A DNA stretch of 64,000 nt from Euglena gracilis. Lineage: Eukaryota > Euglenida > Euglenophyceae > Euglenales. Made by a program: the position numbers and the translations under genes. Positions 8,943 to 18,320 of the stretch are shown piece by piece. The stretch is taken from assembly GCA_039621445.1 (NCBI GenBank), contig CP154956.1, positions 64,682,257 through 64,746,256 of the forward strand, given 5' to 3'. Under the pieces are notes generated by a model. The model saw nothing but the letters and a program-made list of their open reading frames with translations, made no database searches and was not told where the DNA came from. Position 1 is the stretch's first letter, and each line of letters opens with the position of its first letter.

Positions 8943-11680
8943 GTGGCCGCACAGGGAGTCATGAGGAGTTTCTCCTTGTGGCGAGGGCCAAAAGAGACGT
9001 CTCCCTGGGCCCGGGGCACGGTCTGGGTGAAGCTGTGCTACCCGCCGTGTGAGATGGAGCTATCTCTTTTTCTCTCTCACATGTCTCCAAAATGCCTTCG
9101 CTACATGGCGGGAGAAATTTACATTGTGTTTGGTCCTGTTACAATGATCCTATGAAAGTACCGGTCGTCGTGGGATGTACCGCACCGCAAGGGATGTGCA
9201 AGGGAATACCGACCACTACGATGCATCGTGCACTCGCCCACGCAGACCACTGCCAGGCCCTGAAGGCGATGGGATTGTGGGGTGGCGGCCACCAGCAGAC
9301 CCTACTTGGTGTGGTTGTGGAGTCGCCCAAGAAGGAGAATGTGGAATTGAATGAAGTCATTGGGAAGTTCTTCTTCTCCCAGAACATACCCTTCGCCGCC
9401 ATCGACAACCCGTACTTCCGGCAGCTGTTAGGTATCCTCCGACCTGGTTTTGTGCCATGCCGCAGAGAGACACTGGCTGGGAATGTATTGGAAACACTTT
9501 ATGATAAGCAAGTTGAACGGTTGAGTTGGGAGTTGAAAGATCAGTGGGTCACCATGACAGTGGATGGCTGGTCTGGGCCTGTCCCTGTTGTTGGTGTGAC
9601 ACTGGCTGACCACCTGGTTGGAGTGGACCACTGGCCTCAGTCACACAGCCCAAACACTGACCTCCCTGGTGGAGGAGTACCTGGGTCTGGCCACAGCCAA
9701 ATTTGCCACAAATGTGGCAGGGATTTGTACAGACGCGGCGGCAAACATGTGCGCCATGCGACAAGCAGTGGTACGAAAACACCCCCAACTGGTGAGTTAC
9801 AACTGCCAGGCCCACCAAACAGGGGTTTTTCAGTGGTTGTTGTGACTCCTTCTTCCCCTCTTGCATGTGGAATGGACAAACATTGTGAGCATGTGTAGGG
9901 TTTTTCGGTGGCTGATGTGACCCCTTTTTCCCCACTGACCCGCTTCCTGGTCGAGGTCCTGCGCCGCACTTAAAAGCCCCTGCGGCCAGCTGAACCTGCT
10001 CAGCCACGACTATTCAAAAATCACTGGGGTGAAGGGAGGCCTGGGGTTTTTTTTGTGAAGTTGCATTCATGCCTGATCGTTTTCTGCTGTAACACTTTAC
10101 AAACAAATCCCAGCCCGCGTCACTTTTGGACCAGGTGGTTTTCGTTTGCAAAAGTTTCAGAAAAGTTCACTGTCTGGCTGCGGCATTGAAACCAAGCCTG
10201 AAAAAAAAAATGCTTTTCCTTTTGTCTCCTCCTCAGGCTTGCCCCCAATTGAGGGGGGTGGTGAAGCCACCACTTCCGTGCCCCACGCGCTGGAATTCCC
10301 ACAGAGATACCGTTCAGTGGTATGTGAAGAAGTGGACAGTACTGTTGGAAGTCTCCACGTCTCTGCTGAGTCCAGCGGACCCGGTTCGGAAAGTGGTACA
10401 GAATTTTGGGATCATCAAACCGGTGAAGCAGTTGCTTCAAGTCTTTGACCCGGTGGCCCATGCCCTCCAGGTGATGCAGGCCAGTGAATCCCTCATCTTT
10501 CTCATTGCCAGGGGAATTTGGGGGGGAGAATGAATGACCTGCTGTCTTTCAGGCCAGGCTTCTTTTTAAGTCACCTGACCCCCCCCCCCCCGGGGTGGGT
10601 GGGTCCGGGCCGACCCCCCGGGGGGGGGGGGCCTTAAAAAGAAGCCTGTTTCAGGCTCTGGGTTGAACAGGGGGTTGGGTGCCACCTGCTGCACTCCACT
10701 CACAGGTCCGTCCCTGGCACGAAGGAGTGAGCGATACACTTGTTGTGGCTCGTGACACAACCATCGGAATGGGTGTGTGCATCTGGCTGGAGCTACTGGA
10801 CAGGTTGAAGGACACGCCTGCGGCTGAGTTGGCAGCCACGCGGGCGGACAACGTCTTGTCAGACCCCGTATGTCTATTGGCCTACGCCCTTGATCCCCAA
10901 GCAGGTCGTCAACGCAGCCGTCTTGTCCACAGGTACGTTGGTTAAGATTTTTTCAGGGTTTTGTTTATTTAGAGGGTCACCATGTGTTGCGATTGTGACC
11001 AGATGCATTGCAGCACTTCATCGATTCTGGTTGCTTCAAATTGGAATTGGAAGGGGGGGGGGTGGCACGGATGCGGCCTGCTGCTGATTGCAGCATCGGG
11101 GTGTGCCGGGGCCCCTGCCTGCTGCCCTGCTGCGACGGGCCCGAGACCATCTTGAGCCAGAGATCTGCCGGTTGTTGTTTTTTTTTAAAAAAAATGGCTT
11201 GCAGGTCCCTTTGCCAGAGAGACACCTGTGGGTCACCAGTTCGACAGGTACATCACAAAGTCTGAGGAGTTCAGGATCATCGGACCCAACCCCTCCACCC
11301 CTGCCACGCTGTGGTGGCGGGCGGGCCTGGCGCGGCTTCCCAGCCAGTGTTCCTGGGTTCCTGAGTTTGGATCTGTGGATGTCTCTGGGGTTTCACGTAT
11401 CTGTGGGGACTTGGTTTCCAGAAACCGTTTGTGGGTTCGATTGTGAGCACATTTTTAAATCAGAAATTTCAAAACCACCATGCCATTCAGATTTGTTCCT
11501 GCCCCCCCCCCCCCAAGTTGTGAAGAAGAACTCTGCACCCAGCAGAGCTGGCGCAGCTGGGTATGCGGCTGGGGGCCTGCCAGGCGAGCAGCGCGGCCGT
11601 GGAACGGTGCTTTTCTGTGCTGGGACTCCAGTACGGGGACCTGCGCCAACCATGGAGTTGCCGGTTTCAGGGGGGATCCT
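8943..11680 (+). CDS. hAT superfamily transposase gene (multi-exon)
   Basis: Successive exons carry the expected order of hAT motifs. These are a possible BED-like finger (C-x6-C, then H and HC near 9,180-9,260), a DUF659-like stretch with VDGWSG (about 9,563), TDAAANMCAMR and YNCQAH (9,727-9,810), LNLLSHD after an intron (about 9,990), CPTRWNS (10,279-10,299), LAYALDP (about 10,880), WWRAGLARLP (about 11,315) and the dimerisation block SSAAVERCFSVLG (11,587-11,625). Introns end in clear acceptors (cctcctcag, ccactcacag, cccccaag). A frame change near 9,600-9,620 lacks an obvious intron and may be a mutation. The true start is uncertain. The product would cut and paste elements with 8-bp target duplications; two such MITEs lie in its own introns. 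Confidence 0.75.
10555..10648. mobile_element. 94-bp hAT-type MITE in a transposase intron
   Basis: Terminal inverted repeats CAGGCTTCTTTTTAAG (10555-10570) and its complement (10633-10648) enclose C and G runs. A perfect 8-bp duplication TTTCAGGC flanks it (10547-10554 and 10649-10656). Confidence 0.9.
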
Positions 11681-11749
11681 TTCTCTTTTGACTTTTTTTT
11701 TAACACTGATTTTGTCTCCTGAAAAAACCCCTGCACTGAAGGCTGACCC

Positions 11750-11970
11750 CAGGGTTCGATATAAGGAGGGCGTACATGGTTTAGGTGGGGGGGTGTCCCC
11801 CCCCCCTCAAGCATTTTTGGCCAATTTTTGCCCAAAAAGTACCCAAAATGGCACTTTTGGTCGTTTTGGGGGGTCAAAAATTTTCCACTGTTTAGGTGGG
11901 GGGGTGTCCCCCCCCTGGTCCGCAGGGGGGGGTCCGGACCCCCCCCCTCCTCTCCTTATATCGAACCCTG
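11750..11970. mobile_element. 221-bp hAT-type MITE
   Basis: Perfect 19-bp inverted repeats CAGGGTTCGATATAAGGAG (11750-11768; complement 11952-11970). A perfect 8-bp duplication GCTGACCC flanks it (11742-11749 and 11971-11978). The interior repeats a short block ending GGTGGGGGGGTGTCCCCCCC twice. Confidence 0.92.
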
Positions 11971-12079
11971 GCTGACCCCCTCTGGCCTATCTCTCTCCGG
12001 CCTGTCCTTGGGCCTAGCGTATGACTTCAGCACATGCTGGCAAGCTGACAGTGCTGAACATGAGTCTGAAGAAAGTTAT

Positions 12080-12520
12080 GGGTTCACACTGAGACTTCTC
12101 CGGGTTCGGTTTGTGGTTTGGGTTTGGTATGTGTTTAAAAAAAATGTGTTTTCAGCACTTTTCGTGGGTTTTCAGCCGTTTTTTTTTGGGGGGCCCCCCC
12201 CCCCCCCCCCCCCAGCAGGCCCCCCCGCTGGGGGGATTTTTAAGAAAGTTTTTTGAAAATTGTGTTTTCAGCACTTTTCGTGTTTTTTCGGCCTTTTTTT
12301 TTGTGGGTCCCGCCCCCCCCCCGAGAATTTTTCAAAAATTGCGTTTTTCCCGTTTTGCCCCCCCCCCCCGGGGGAGGGGTTCTATCTAGTCCACTTTTTC
12401 CAGTGTCTAGCCGATTGGCTAGTCAGTCCCCATTTTTTTGTGGGCCCCCCCTGCAGGAGGCCCCCCCCCCCTCGGGCAATTTTTAGTTTTTTTTTAAAAA
12501 TTACGATTATTTAAAAAAAA
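12080..12520. repeat. C/G-run foldbacks with a repeated block
   Basis: The block gtgttttcagcacttttcgtg-like (within 20 bases) occurs at about 12,139 and 12,260, each followed by T, G and C runs. Similar runs continue to 12,500. No gene seen. Confidence 0.55.
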
Positions 12521-12539
12521 TTCCGCCGATCTTAAACAA

Positions 12540-12941
12540 ATCCCCCAGGAGAGGCCTTCTGTCAGTTTCCAGAAGATCGTTTGGTGGACGACTGGGACAC
12601 CATCCCGTGAGTTTCGTCCGTCTGTATAATCGTCATTTATAACGTTCATGGACTTTCCCGTTCTGGTGCGGTGGCTGTGGCATCCTCCACAGCCTAGGGA
12701 CTTCCTTTGACTGGCTTGTTTGGGAATGCGGTGTTCCGATGAGGCAAAGTGTCGATGGACACAGAATTGCAAACTGGTCGGTTCTTCGTGTTTACTTTGC
12801 CCCCTGTGTTTCATGCAGAAACACGCAGAACCACGTTTTTTGAAGGTGGGAGGGCACAAGACAAAAAAAAACCCTGATTTGGACCCCGAAAATGCTACTG
12901 AAGAATTGGAACGGGTGAAAATGGCCTCAAGTCACGAGTGA
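12540..12941 (+). CDS. Putative terminal exons, product unknown
   Basis: One exon-like stretch (12,545-12,608) reads PPGEAFCQFPEDRLVDDWDT and ends at a GTGAGT donor. After an intron ending tgtttcatgcag, a second reads KHAEPRFLKVGGHKTKK and continues DPENATEELERV to a stop at 12,941. This could be the 3' end of the hAT gene upstream, or of another gene. No domain is recognised. Confidence 0.35.
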
Positions 12942-12959
12942 AAAGGGCTTTCTGCAATA

Positions 12960-13036
12960 CAGCACCAGCCACTGAAGATGAATGGGGCAGTGAAAAAAAG
13001 CACCAGCCACTGAAGATGAATGGGGCAGTGAAAAAA
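12960..13036. repeat. Two tandem 37-bp copies
   Basis: The unit beginning caccagccactgaagatgaa is present twice in a row just after the stop codon. 13,040-13,520 holds no recognisable feature. Confidence 0.75.
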
Positions 13037-13524
13037 AGAAGAACCACTGAATCAGAATAGACATTCCTTCTGCATGCCCAAATCCTGGAAAGATAAAAAA
13101 GACACTTTGTGAATTTTTTTCTTGCATATTTGCGTCCTTTCTGGGTGAAGAAACGGTTCCATTTTAAAAGTGCTTACATGGGGAGACTGAGCACGGGCAA
13201 AGCACGGGTCTCCGGATTCCGCCGTACTCCGTAGAAGAAAAAATTTCTTTACATTTCCGGAAGTCGAAGGTCAGGGGGCGGGGCCGATGGGAGTGCGGGA
13301 CCACGTCCCGACTGGTTTTCGGCGGTGGCTGTCGGCTCGCTGTCGGGAATGTCGGCTCGTCGCAATTCATTTTGTCGGCTTGAAAAAAAACGATGTATAA
13401 AAACGACCTGTTTAAAAACGACCCGTCTACCCTGTGACCAGGCATACTGTTGTGGACGGGGGGTAGATTTGGCCTGGGGGGAGGTGTTGTGGGGGTCGAC
13501 CATGGTCGGCCCACGGTCGCCCTC

Positions 13525-13948
13525 CAGGGTTGGGCAATTAACCGTCATTTTTCAGGTCAAGCGATTAACCATGGTTAATTGGGGGTCGGGCGTCGATTAA
13601 CCAATTTTCGATTAACCATGCTTGTCCCTCGATTAATTTCGATTAACCGCCACCGTATCATTTTTCCCAAAAAAACAAAAGTCATTTGCCTTCCCAGCTT
13701 ACTTCCTCACTCTACAATTGGCCAAAACCCCCAAAAAATTGGCGTCCAGAAAATTCGGTATCAAAAACAGAGTTTACATTCAAGGCTTTTTGAAAGAATT
13801 TTTCATCCACATTGCCATTGAACGCAACCCCGCCATCTTCCTTGAAGAAATGCTCCCAAACCCGGGACACTTCTTCCTCCGACAACGAAAAAGAAGCGAT
13901 TAACCGGGGGGGGGTCACAAGCGATTGACCGTTTTTCGATTACAGCCG
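13525..13948. mobile_element. GATTAACC-repeat MITE (BB1)
   Basis: Begins CAGGGTTGGGCAATTAACC and ends with CGATTACAGCC. Both ends carry several copies of CGATTAACC or its complement, plus a G run (GGGGGGGTCACAAGCGATT). Its ends resemble those of element I (TAAGGTTG plus GATTAATC repeats), so it is probably a related non-autonomous hAT-like element. Confidence 0.5.
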
Positions 13949-13949
13949 G

Positions 13950-15084
13950 CAGACACAATTGTTGGACCCCGCTGGACATTTTCGTTGGCCCCCGCTGGGC
14001 AGGAAATGGGAGACTGGGGGACTTTTCTGTAGAGCCCCCGGGGACACAAATAGAAAACCCCCCGGCCCATGAAGTTTAGGCCCCGATGGACACTTTTTGC
14101 AGGGAAACCCGTCTGAAACCTGGAACTGAAAATTTCACGGCAGACGCTACGATTCAAATGAAATTAGGTGGAATGTCTTTGAGAGTCTGCGTATTGATCA
14201 TCTTCCACCCAAAAGGTGGGGCTAAGCTACAACTCCCAAAGTGTCACAAATGTGGAAGGCAGAGGGATCATCCAGTAACTTCTCCGAAGCTGTTCCACAC
14301 TGTCTCTCATTACAATGCCACACATTCACATTGATGACCAAACTTTCTGAAGCAACCTTTCTTGGTAGCAATGAACATTCCCTAAAAATGCAACTGTGGT
14401 TTGTGTCCATGTTTGAACAAATATGCAAAAAAATAACCTTCAAGTTTAAACAGTTTCGTGTCTACTGCGTATCATGCAAAGCAAGAGGCAACAGCGGCTG
14501 TGACGGGGAACACAGCTTTTCAAAAGCACTAAACTGACCTTAATTTAGATCATGTGAAAATGCAATGTACAGCTTTTTATGGGTCATTTAACAGAACAGG
14601 TGGTCTCTTTGCCAACCAACATCCAAAACACTCTCTCCACTTTTACGAATGTCACCATCTTTGCACAAATGTTTCTCAAAAAAAAAGCTGTTTGGTCCAT
14701 CACCAGGTGAGCTGGGACACAGGCTGAATGATATGATGCACTTTTAGGAATTACAGACCGATCAGGTTGGCGAATGTCCAATATCGTTCACTCAAAGGGC
14801 TTGTTTCAGACCTTTCTGTTGTGCGAATCCGAAAACTGCTGCAGTGTGGGGGAAAAAAAGCATTTGGTAAAGGTCTGGCCTGCTCCTCCCAGCCTTCTCC
14901 ATCCACTCACGCATATCACAATAGTATGGACCCAGCATGTCCACAACGGGCACCTTCTCAGTGTGGGTTTCAAATTCTTCAAAATCAGGATGTCCTCCCT
15001 GGTTTTTTTTCCACTCACCTCAATGAAAAAACGCTTTCTGGTTCATTTGTATCAAAGTTAAATTGATTTAACCATTCTTAAATA
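13950..15084. other. No gene recognised
   Basis: About 1.1 kb of moderate-GC DNA. Short open frames occur on both strands (for example 14,241-14,537 plus and 14,584-14,781 minus) but carry no motif, and no splice pattern is convincing. 13,955-14,100 contains several GGACA/GGACC words similar to 15,470-15,600. Confidence 0.4.
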
Positions 15085-15162
15085 ACGTGACCCCCCCCCC
15101 CTATTTGTCCCTCCCCCCCAATTGGCATGAGCCCAATTGGCCAATAAGGGGGCGGGGGGGGG
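15085..15162. mobile_element. C/G-run foldback MITE
   Basis: AACGTGACCCCCC at the left, G run followed by TA at the right, with CCAATTGGC segments between. It belongs to the same structural group as the TA-targeted element at 16149-16361. Confidence 0.5.
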
Positions 15163-15338
15163 TACTCATTTCAAAGGAAAATGCCTTAGAACAAAAAATG
15201 TCTTTCCAGTCGAGGCAATGACGTTGTCAGCACAACCCACAGGTATGAGGTAAACAAAAACTGTAAGAACGGAAAGGGTGAAAAAAAAATCACGAATCCC
15301 GCACAGAGTGTCCACGGGGGACAATAAGGGGGGGGGTA

Positions 15339-15370
15339 CCGTCGCGACCACATGGCTGCCCTGAATTGTT
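15339..15370 (+). pseudogene. Inverted scrap of the J-family recombinase gene
   Basis: gaccacatggctgccctgaa here matches the J2 gene near 45,525-45,550 (cgcatggctgccctgaattg), but on the opposite strand to the J1 remnant next door. It is bounded on the left by a G run ending in TA, exactly where a TA insertion sits in J1, and on the right by a small GATTAATC MITE (15,369-15,466). Confidence 0.6.
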
Positions 15371-15466
15371 AGGTTGGATGGTTAATCGAAAAACGGTTAA
15401 TCGCTTGTGACCCCCCCCAGTTAATTGTTCATTTGTGGGGGGGACAATTAACCATGGTTACAGCTA
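15369..15466. mobile_element. Short GATTAACC MITE (BB2)
   Basis: Begins TAGGTTGGATGGTTAATCG and ends AATTAACCATGGTTACAGC. It contains the same GCGATTAACC and GTGACCCCCCC modules as BB1, inverted. It interrupts the J-family scrap at 15,370. Confidence 0.5.
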
Positions 15467-15597
15467 GCGGACACCCGAGTTGGGAATTTCGGACAAAATG
15501 AAGATCCCTTTTGGACAAGTTTTGTTGTCCCTCGCGGACACCTCCCCAAGAACCCCCATGGACATCATTATTGGTCCCCAATGGACAAGAGGTTTAG

Positions 15598-15746
15598 GCC
15601 CCCCCCCGCCTTATTGTCCCTGGGCCCCAGCCAACGGGAGATTTTTTGGCCCGGCCAATCAAATTCCTTTGGTACCCCCTTATTGTCCCCCCTTCACCCT
15701 GATTGTCCGATCCGGGGGCAGGTCGGTGGGACAATAAGGGGGGGGG
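15598..15746. mobile_element. GGGACAATAAGGGG MITE (H1), TA target
   Basis: C run and TTATTGTCCC at the left, GGGACAATAAGGGG and TA at the right. It is the inverted relative of H2 (44,478-44,631), sharing the ttcctttggtac block. In J1 it follows aaaagatTA, while the intact J2 gene reads aaaagatTActgtcacgac at about 45,508, giving an empty site with one TA. The left border is uncertain. Confidence 0.6.
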
Positions 15747-15748
15747 TA

Positions 15749-15906
15749 ATCTTTTGCCGAGACTAGATCTGGGGGGGGGAGTTCACCAAGCAGAGCATCA
15801 ACTTTCTTAGATGGATATTTCACCAATTTGGACGGGGTTCCACAAACTTCTTAACAGTGGGAGGGGCAGGCATGCGGGCCTCATCGAGGATAGCCAGGCG
15901 CATCAT
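15749..15906 (-). pseudogene. J1 recombinase gene, 5' fragment
   Basis: The minus strand reads MMRLAILDEARMPAPPTVKK, nearly identical to the start of the J2 protein. It is followed by frameshifted sequence that still aligns with J2 (gtgaaatatccatctaagaaagtt against gtgaaatctccatctgagg, quoted in part). The fragment ends at the TA insertion at 15,747. It is non-functional. Confidence 0.7.
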
Positions 15907-16148
15907 GGCTGTGAAGGGTGTGAAGGCGTTTTTGAAACACGTTTTAGTGTAATGTACACGTGTTACCAAAAGTGTAAACACGCTTTCCGTACAATGCACA
16001 CGTGTTACCAAAAGAGTAAACACGCTTTCCTGCCGTTAAGGTTGGACGATTAATCTTAATCGACGGCACCGAACGATTAATGCCGATTAATCGGGGGGTG
16101 GCGAACGATTACCGAACGATTAATGCCCCCTTTGGGTTCCTAGTATTA

Positions 16149-16361
16149 ACGTGACCCCCCCCCCTATATGGCACCCCCTCGGGAGCGTTTTGACCCCCTT
16201 GGCGACTATTAGGGGGGGGGGTGACAATTAGGGGGGGGGGTTACTCAATTTACCCCACATTTCCATGGGTCCATGGGTAACCCCTCCTAATTGTCGCCCC
16301 CCCCCCAAGGGGGGGGGCGACTATTAGGGGGGGGGTGACAAATAGGGGGGGGGGGTCACGT
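16149..16361. mobile_element. MITE O (ACGTGACCCC tips), TA target
   Basis: Ends ACGTGACCCCCCC and its complement, with several C and G runs between (CGACTATTAGGGG words). The flanks are TA on both sides. The equivalent place in I2 (43,551-43,552) has a single TA and no insert. Confidence 0.88.
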
Positions 16362-16429
16362 TATGATGACCAACAAACGATTTCCCTTGAAAAATAATGT
16401 TTTCCCTTAATAATAATCACTGCTCGGCC

Positions 16430-16680
16430 ACTTCCTCAGCCTGTGCAATTTTGGGAGGGGTTGCTTTGCATGTACCGATTTTGGCCAAGGTTGCAATTGC
16501 AATTTTCAGCCTTGGTGTTTCAGAAGCTTGTGTTGAGCGCAGTTTTTCCCACCAGAGTCTCATAGCGACTTGCGAGCTAAGCTGGATGACTCTTCCATCC
16601 GTGCTCTGATGTCTGTGCGTATGAATATATCCCGTTTTTTTCCTAACGGGTCTCCCCCAAAAGAAAGCAACACACAGTGA
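16430..16680 (+). pseudogene. hAT transposase C-terminal (dimerisation) remnant
   Basis: After an acceptor (cacttcctcag) the frame reads ILAKVAIAIFSLGVSEACVE then RSFSHQSLI. After a one-base frameshift it continues DLRAKLDDSSIRALMSVRMN. This is the hATC block (VERSFS, then RxxL). The copy is broken. Confidence 0.75.
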
Positions 16681-17099
16681 CATTTCTGTGAGACAGAGCC
16701 TCCAAAATGATCATTCCCAAGTGTTTTCCTGCACTGCTTTTTCAATGGTTTCTTTGGGAAGACCGATTATTTCGATTAATCACCCCCGGGCCGAATGAAC
16801 GATTAATCAAGGGGTGGCGAACGATTAATCAAAAAATCGATTAATCGAAACAACCTTAGTGCCGTGTACACGTGTTATCAAAAAGAGTGAACACGCTTTC
16901 CGTACAATGTACACGTGTTACAAACACGGTACATTTGCATTGTACCGTGTTTGTAACACGGCACAATTGCAATGTACCAAGCTACCCCATTTTTGCACAC
17001 GTGCTTACTATAATCGCCATTTTTTTGCGCGAATCATGTGGACTTGAACACGGTTTTCACTACCGGTGTACATCGTGGACTCTTAACCCGGTTTCAACA

Positions 17100-17200
17100 T
17101 TGTTTCGTGTTCTGATCCCGCTTTGTTACCAGAAAAACCGGGGGTGCTTTCGGCGCCCTTGGTTTTCCTGGTAAAAAAGCGGGATCAGAACACGAAACAC
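17100..17200. repeat. Terminal hairpin of J1 (about 100 bp)
   Basis: Arms begin TTGTTTCGTGTTCTGATCCC and return in complement to 17,200, with a loop around GGGGGTGC-TTTC-GGCGCCC. It lies directly outside the J1 inverted repeat. The same hairpin flanks J2 at 44,916-45,016. Confidence 0.85.
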
Positions 17201-17341
17201 CTTTTAGAAACCGTGTATGGAGGCTCTGGCTTCACGCCCGAACCGACGTCTAGGACACCGGTTCGGCGGGGAAATTTGTGCGTCGAACCGTTGTCCCAAG
17301 ATTACGGTTCGGGTGTGAAGCCGTTGGAGATCAGGCAGTAG
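17201..17341. repeat. Z2-type hairpin tip
   Basis: GGCTTCACGCCCGAACCG and CGGTTCGGGTGTGAAGCC are inverted around GACACCGGTTCGG. The same tip module occurs at 31,425-31,556, 36,665-36,835, 58,080-58,140, 58,455-58,570 and 59,220-59,345. Confidence 0.65.
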
Positions 17342-17344
17342 ACT

Positions 17345-17715
17345 TTGGTCATTTTGACCCCCCCTCCCCCCCCCTATGGTGAAGTTCACCGTTTGAAAGT
17401 TCACCGGGGGGTCCCGGACCCCCCCCCTCTGCCTAACCCATCGGTGAACTTCACCGGTGAAGTTCACCAAGAGAGCACTTTTTGGCCAAAAATGGCCAAA
17501 AATGACATTTTTGGGCAAGTTTTCGGAAATTTCAATTAAATTTTATGAAGCATCAACCTCAAAATGAATATTTTGAGAGGAAAGGAGCAAAATTTCACCC
17601 ATGAAAATTTCACCCCCAACCATCAAAACAGTGAAGTTCACCGGTGAACTTCACCGCCGAAAGTACCCCCCCTCCCCCCCGGTGAACGTTCACCGGTGAA
17701 GTTCACCGGCCCCCC
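17345..17715. mobile_element. Foldback with GGTGAAGTTCACC palindromes
   Basis: The palindrome GGTGAACTTCACC/GGTGAAGTTCACC occurs at least six times, clustered near both ends (17,375-17,478 and 17,630-17,710) with C/G runs. Both ends carry CTGCCTAACC. A non-autonomous hairpin-ended element is likely. Confidence 0.6.
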
Positions 17716-17945
17716 GTACTGCCTAACCTCCGTTGTATTGGGGATCCGACCCACTGTGGCAACACATAATGAAATGAATGGCATGACATTTGCTGGTTTC
17801 CACGGCGTTGGGATGGCGCGAAACGGGGGAAGAACGGTGGAAAATTGGACGGCAGGTGAGGTGCCAGGCAAGCAACGTTGCGCCACGGCCGCTGCGGTTA
17901 CAAAGCAATTGTTTTGCTGTATTTTCCAACTGGGGAAACTACCGT
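17716..17945. other. Unassigned open stretch
   Basis: An uninterrupted plus-strand frame (LGIRPTVATHNEMNGMTFAG and onward) of about 75 residues and a similar minus-strand frame. The composition looks coding but I recognise no family. Confidence 0.25.
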
Positions 17946-17949
17946 GCCC

Positions 17950-18165
17950 CCCCCCCCAGTTAGTCACCCCCTTGCGAGGGGAATTTGGCCAAGGGTGACT
18001 AATGGGGGGGGGGTTACCCCTAACCCCCCCCCTAATTGGCCACCTGGACCCCGTCCTTTACAGTCGCGAACCCCCTAAAACACCCGAATAAAGACATTTT
18101 CCCTTGAAATGAGTACCCCCCCCCCTAATTGGCCACCTGGGCTCTGGCCAATTACAGGGGAGTGT
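17950..18165. repeat. C/G-run foldbacks with TTGGCCA blocks
   Basis: CCCCCCAGTTAGTCACCCC, GGTGACTAATGGGGGG, and two CCCCCCCTAATTGGCCACC blocks (18,027 and 18,120). These look like tips of TA-targeted G-run MITEs. Confidence 0.55.
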
Positions 18166-18207
18166 TTAAAAGCGTTTGGTACTAAATCCGGTTTGGTATT
18201 TTATACA

Positions 18208-18320
18208 CAAATTGTGGCTGAGCCCAGATTTCAGCCTGAAAACGTGTTCAGCCAGGGGGCCCCCGAAGGGGGCCCCCTGAACACGTTTTCAGGCTGAAAT
18301 CTGGGCTCAGCCACAATTTG
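18208..18320. repeat. Terminal hairpin of element L (113 bp)
   Basis: Left arm from CAAATTGTGGCTGAGCCC, loop GGGGGCCCCC-GAAG-GGGGCCCCC, right arm returning to CAGCCACAATTTG. Only a 4-base bulge breaks the pairing. It abuts the L inverted repeat at 18,321. Confidence 0.9.

Larger units (their letters stand above)
16037..16858. mobile_element. hAT-derived element I1 (GATTAAT tips)
   Basis: Left tip TAAGGTTGGACGATTAATC, right tip GATTAATCGAAACAACCTTA. Flanks ctgccgt and gtgccgt (6 of 7 match) suggest a 7-8 bp duplication. I2 (43441-44100) has the same ends. It retains the 3' part of a hAT transposase gene and carries MITE O. Confidence 0.8.
15749..17096. mobile_element. Recombinase element J1 (truncated, with nested I1)
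   Basis: The right end (about 16,860-17,096) carries repeated AACACGTGTAC / GTGTTTGTAACACG palindromes, then GAACACGGTTTTCAC and ATCGTGGAC. These match the left end of J2 in the opposite orientation. The left terminal repeat is lost. Element I1 (16037-16858) interrupts the palindromic array. Confidence 0.75.

Noticed and set aside
17345-17715. Palindrome cluster considered as an operator array
   Set aside because: The palindromes sit at both ends of a C/G-run foldback and are better explained as transposon tips.
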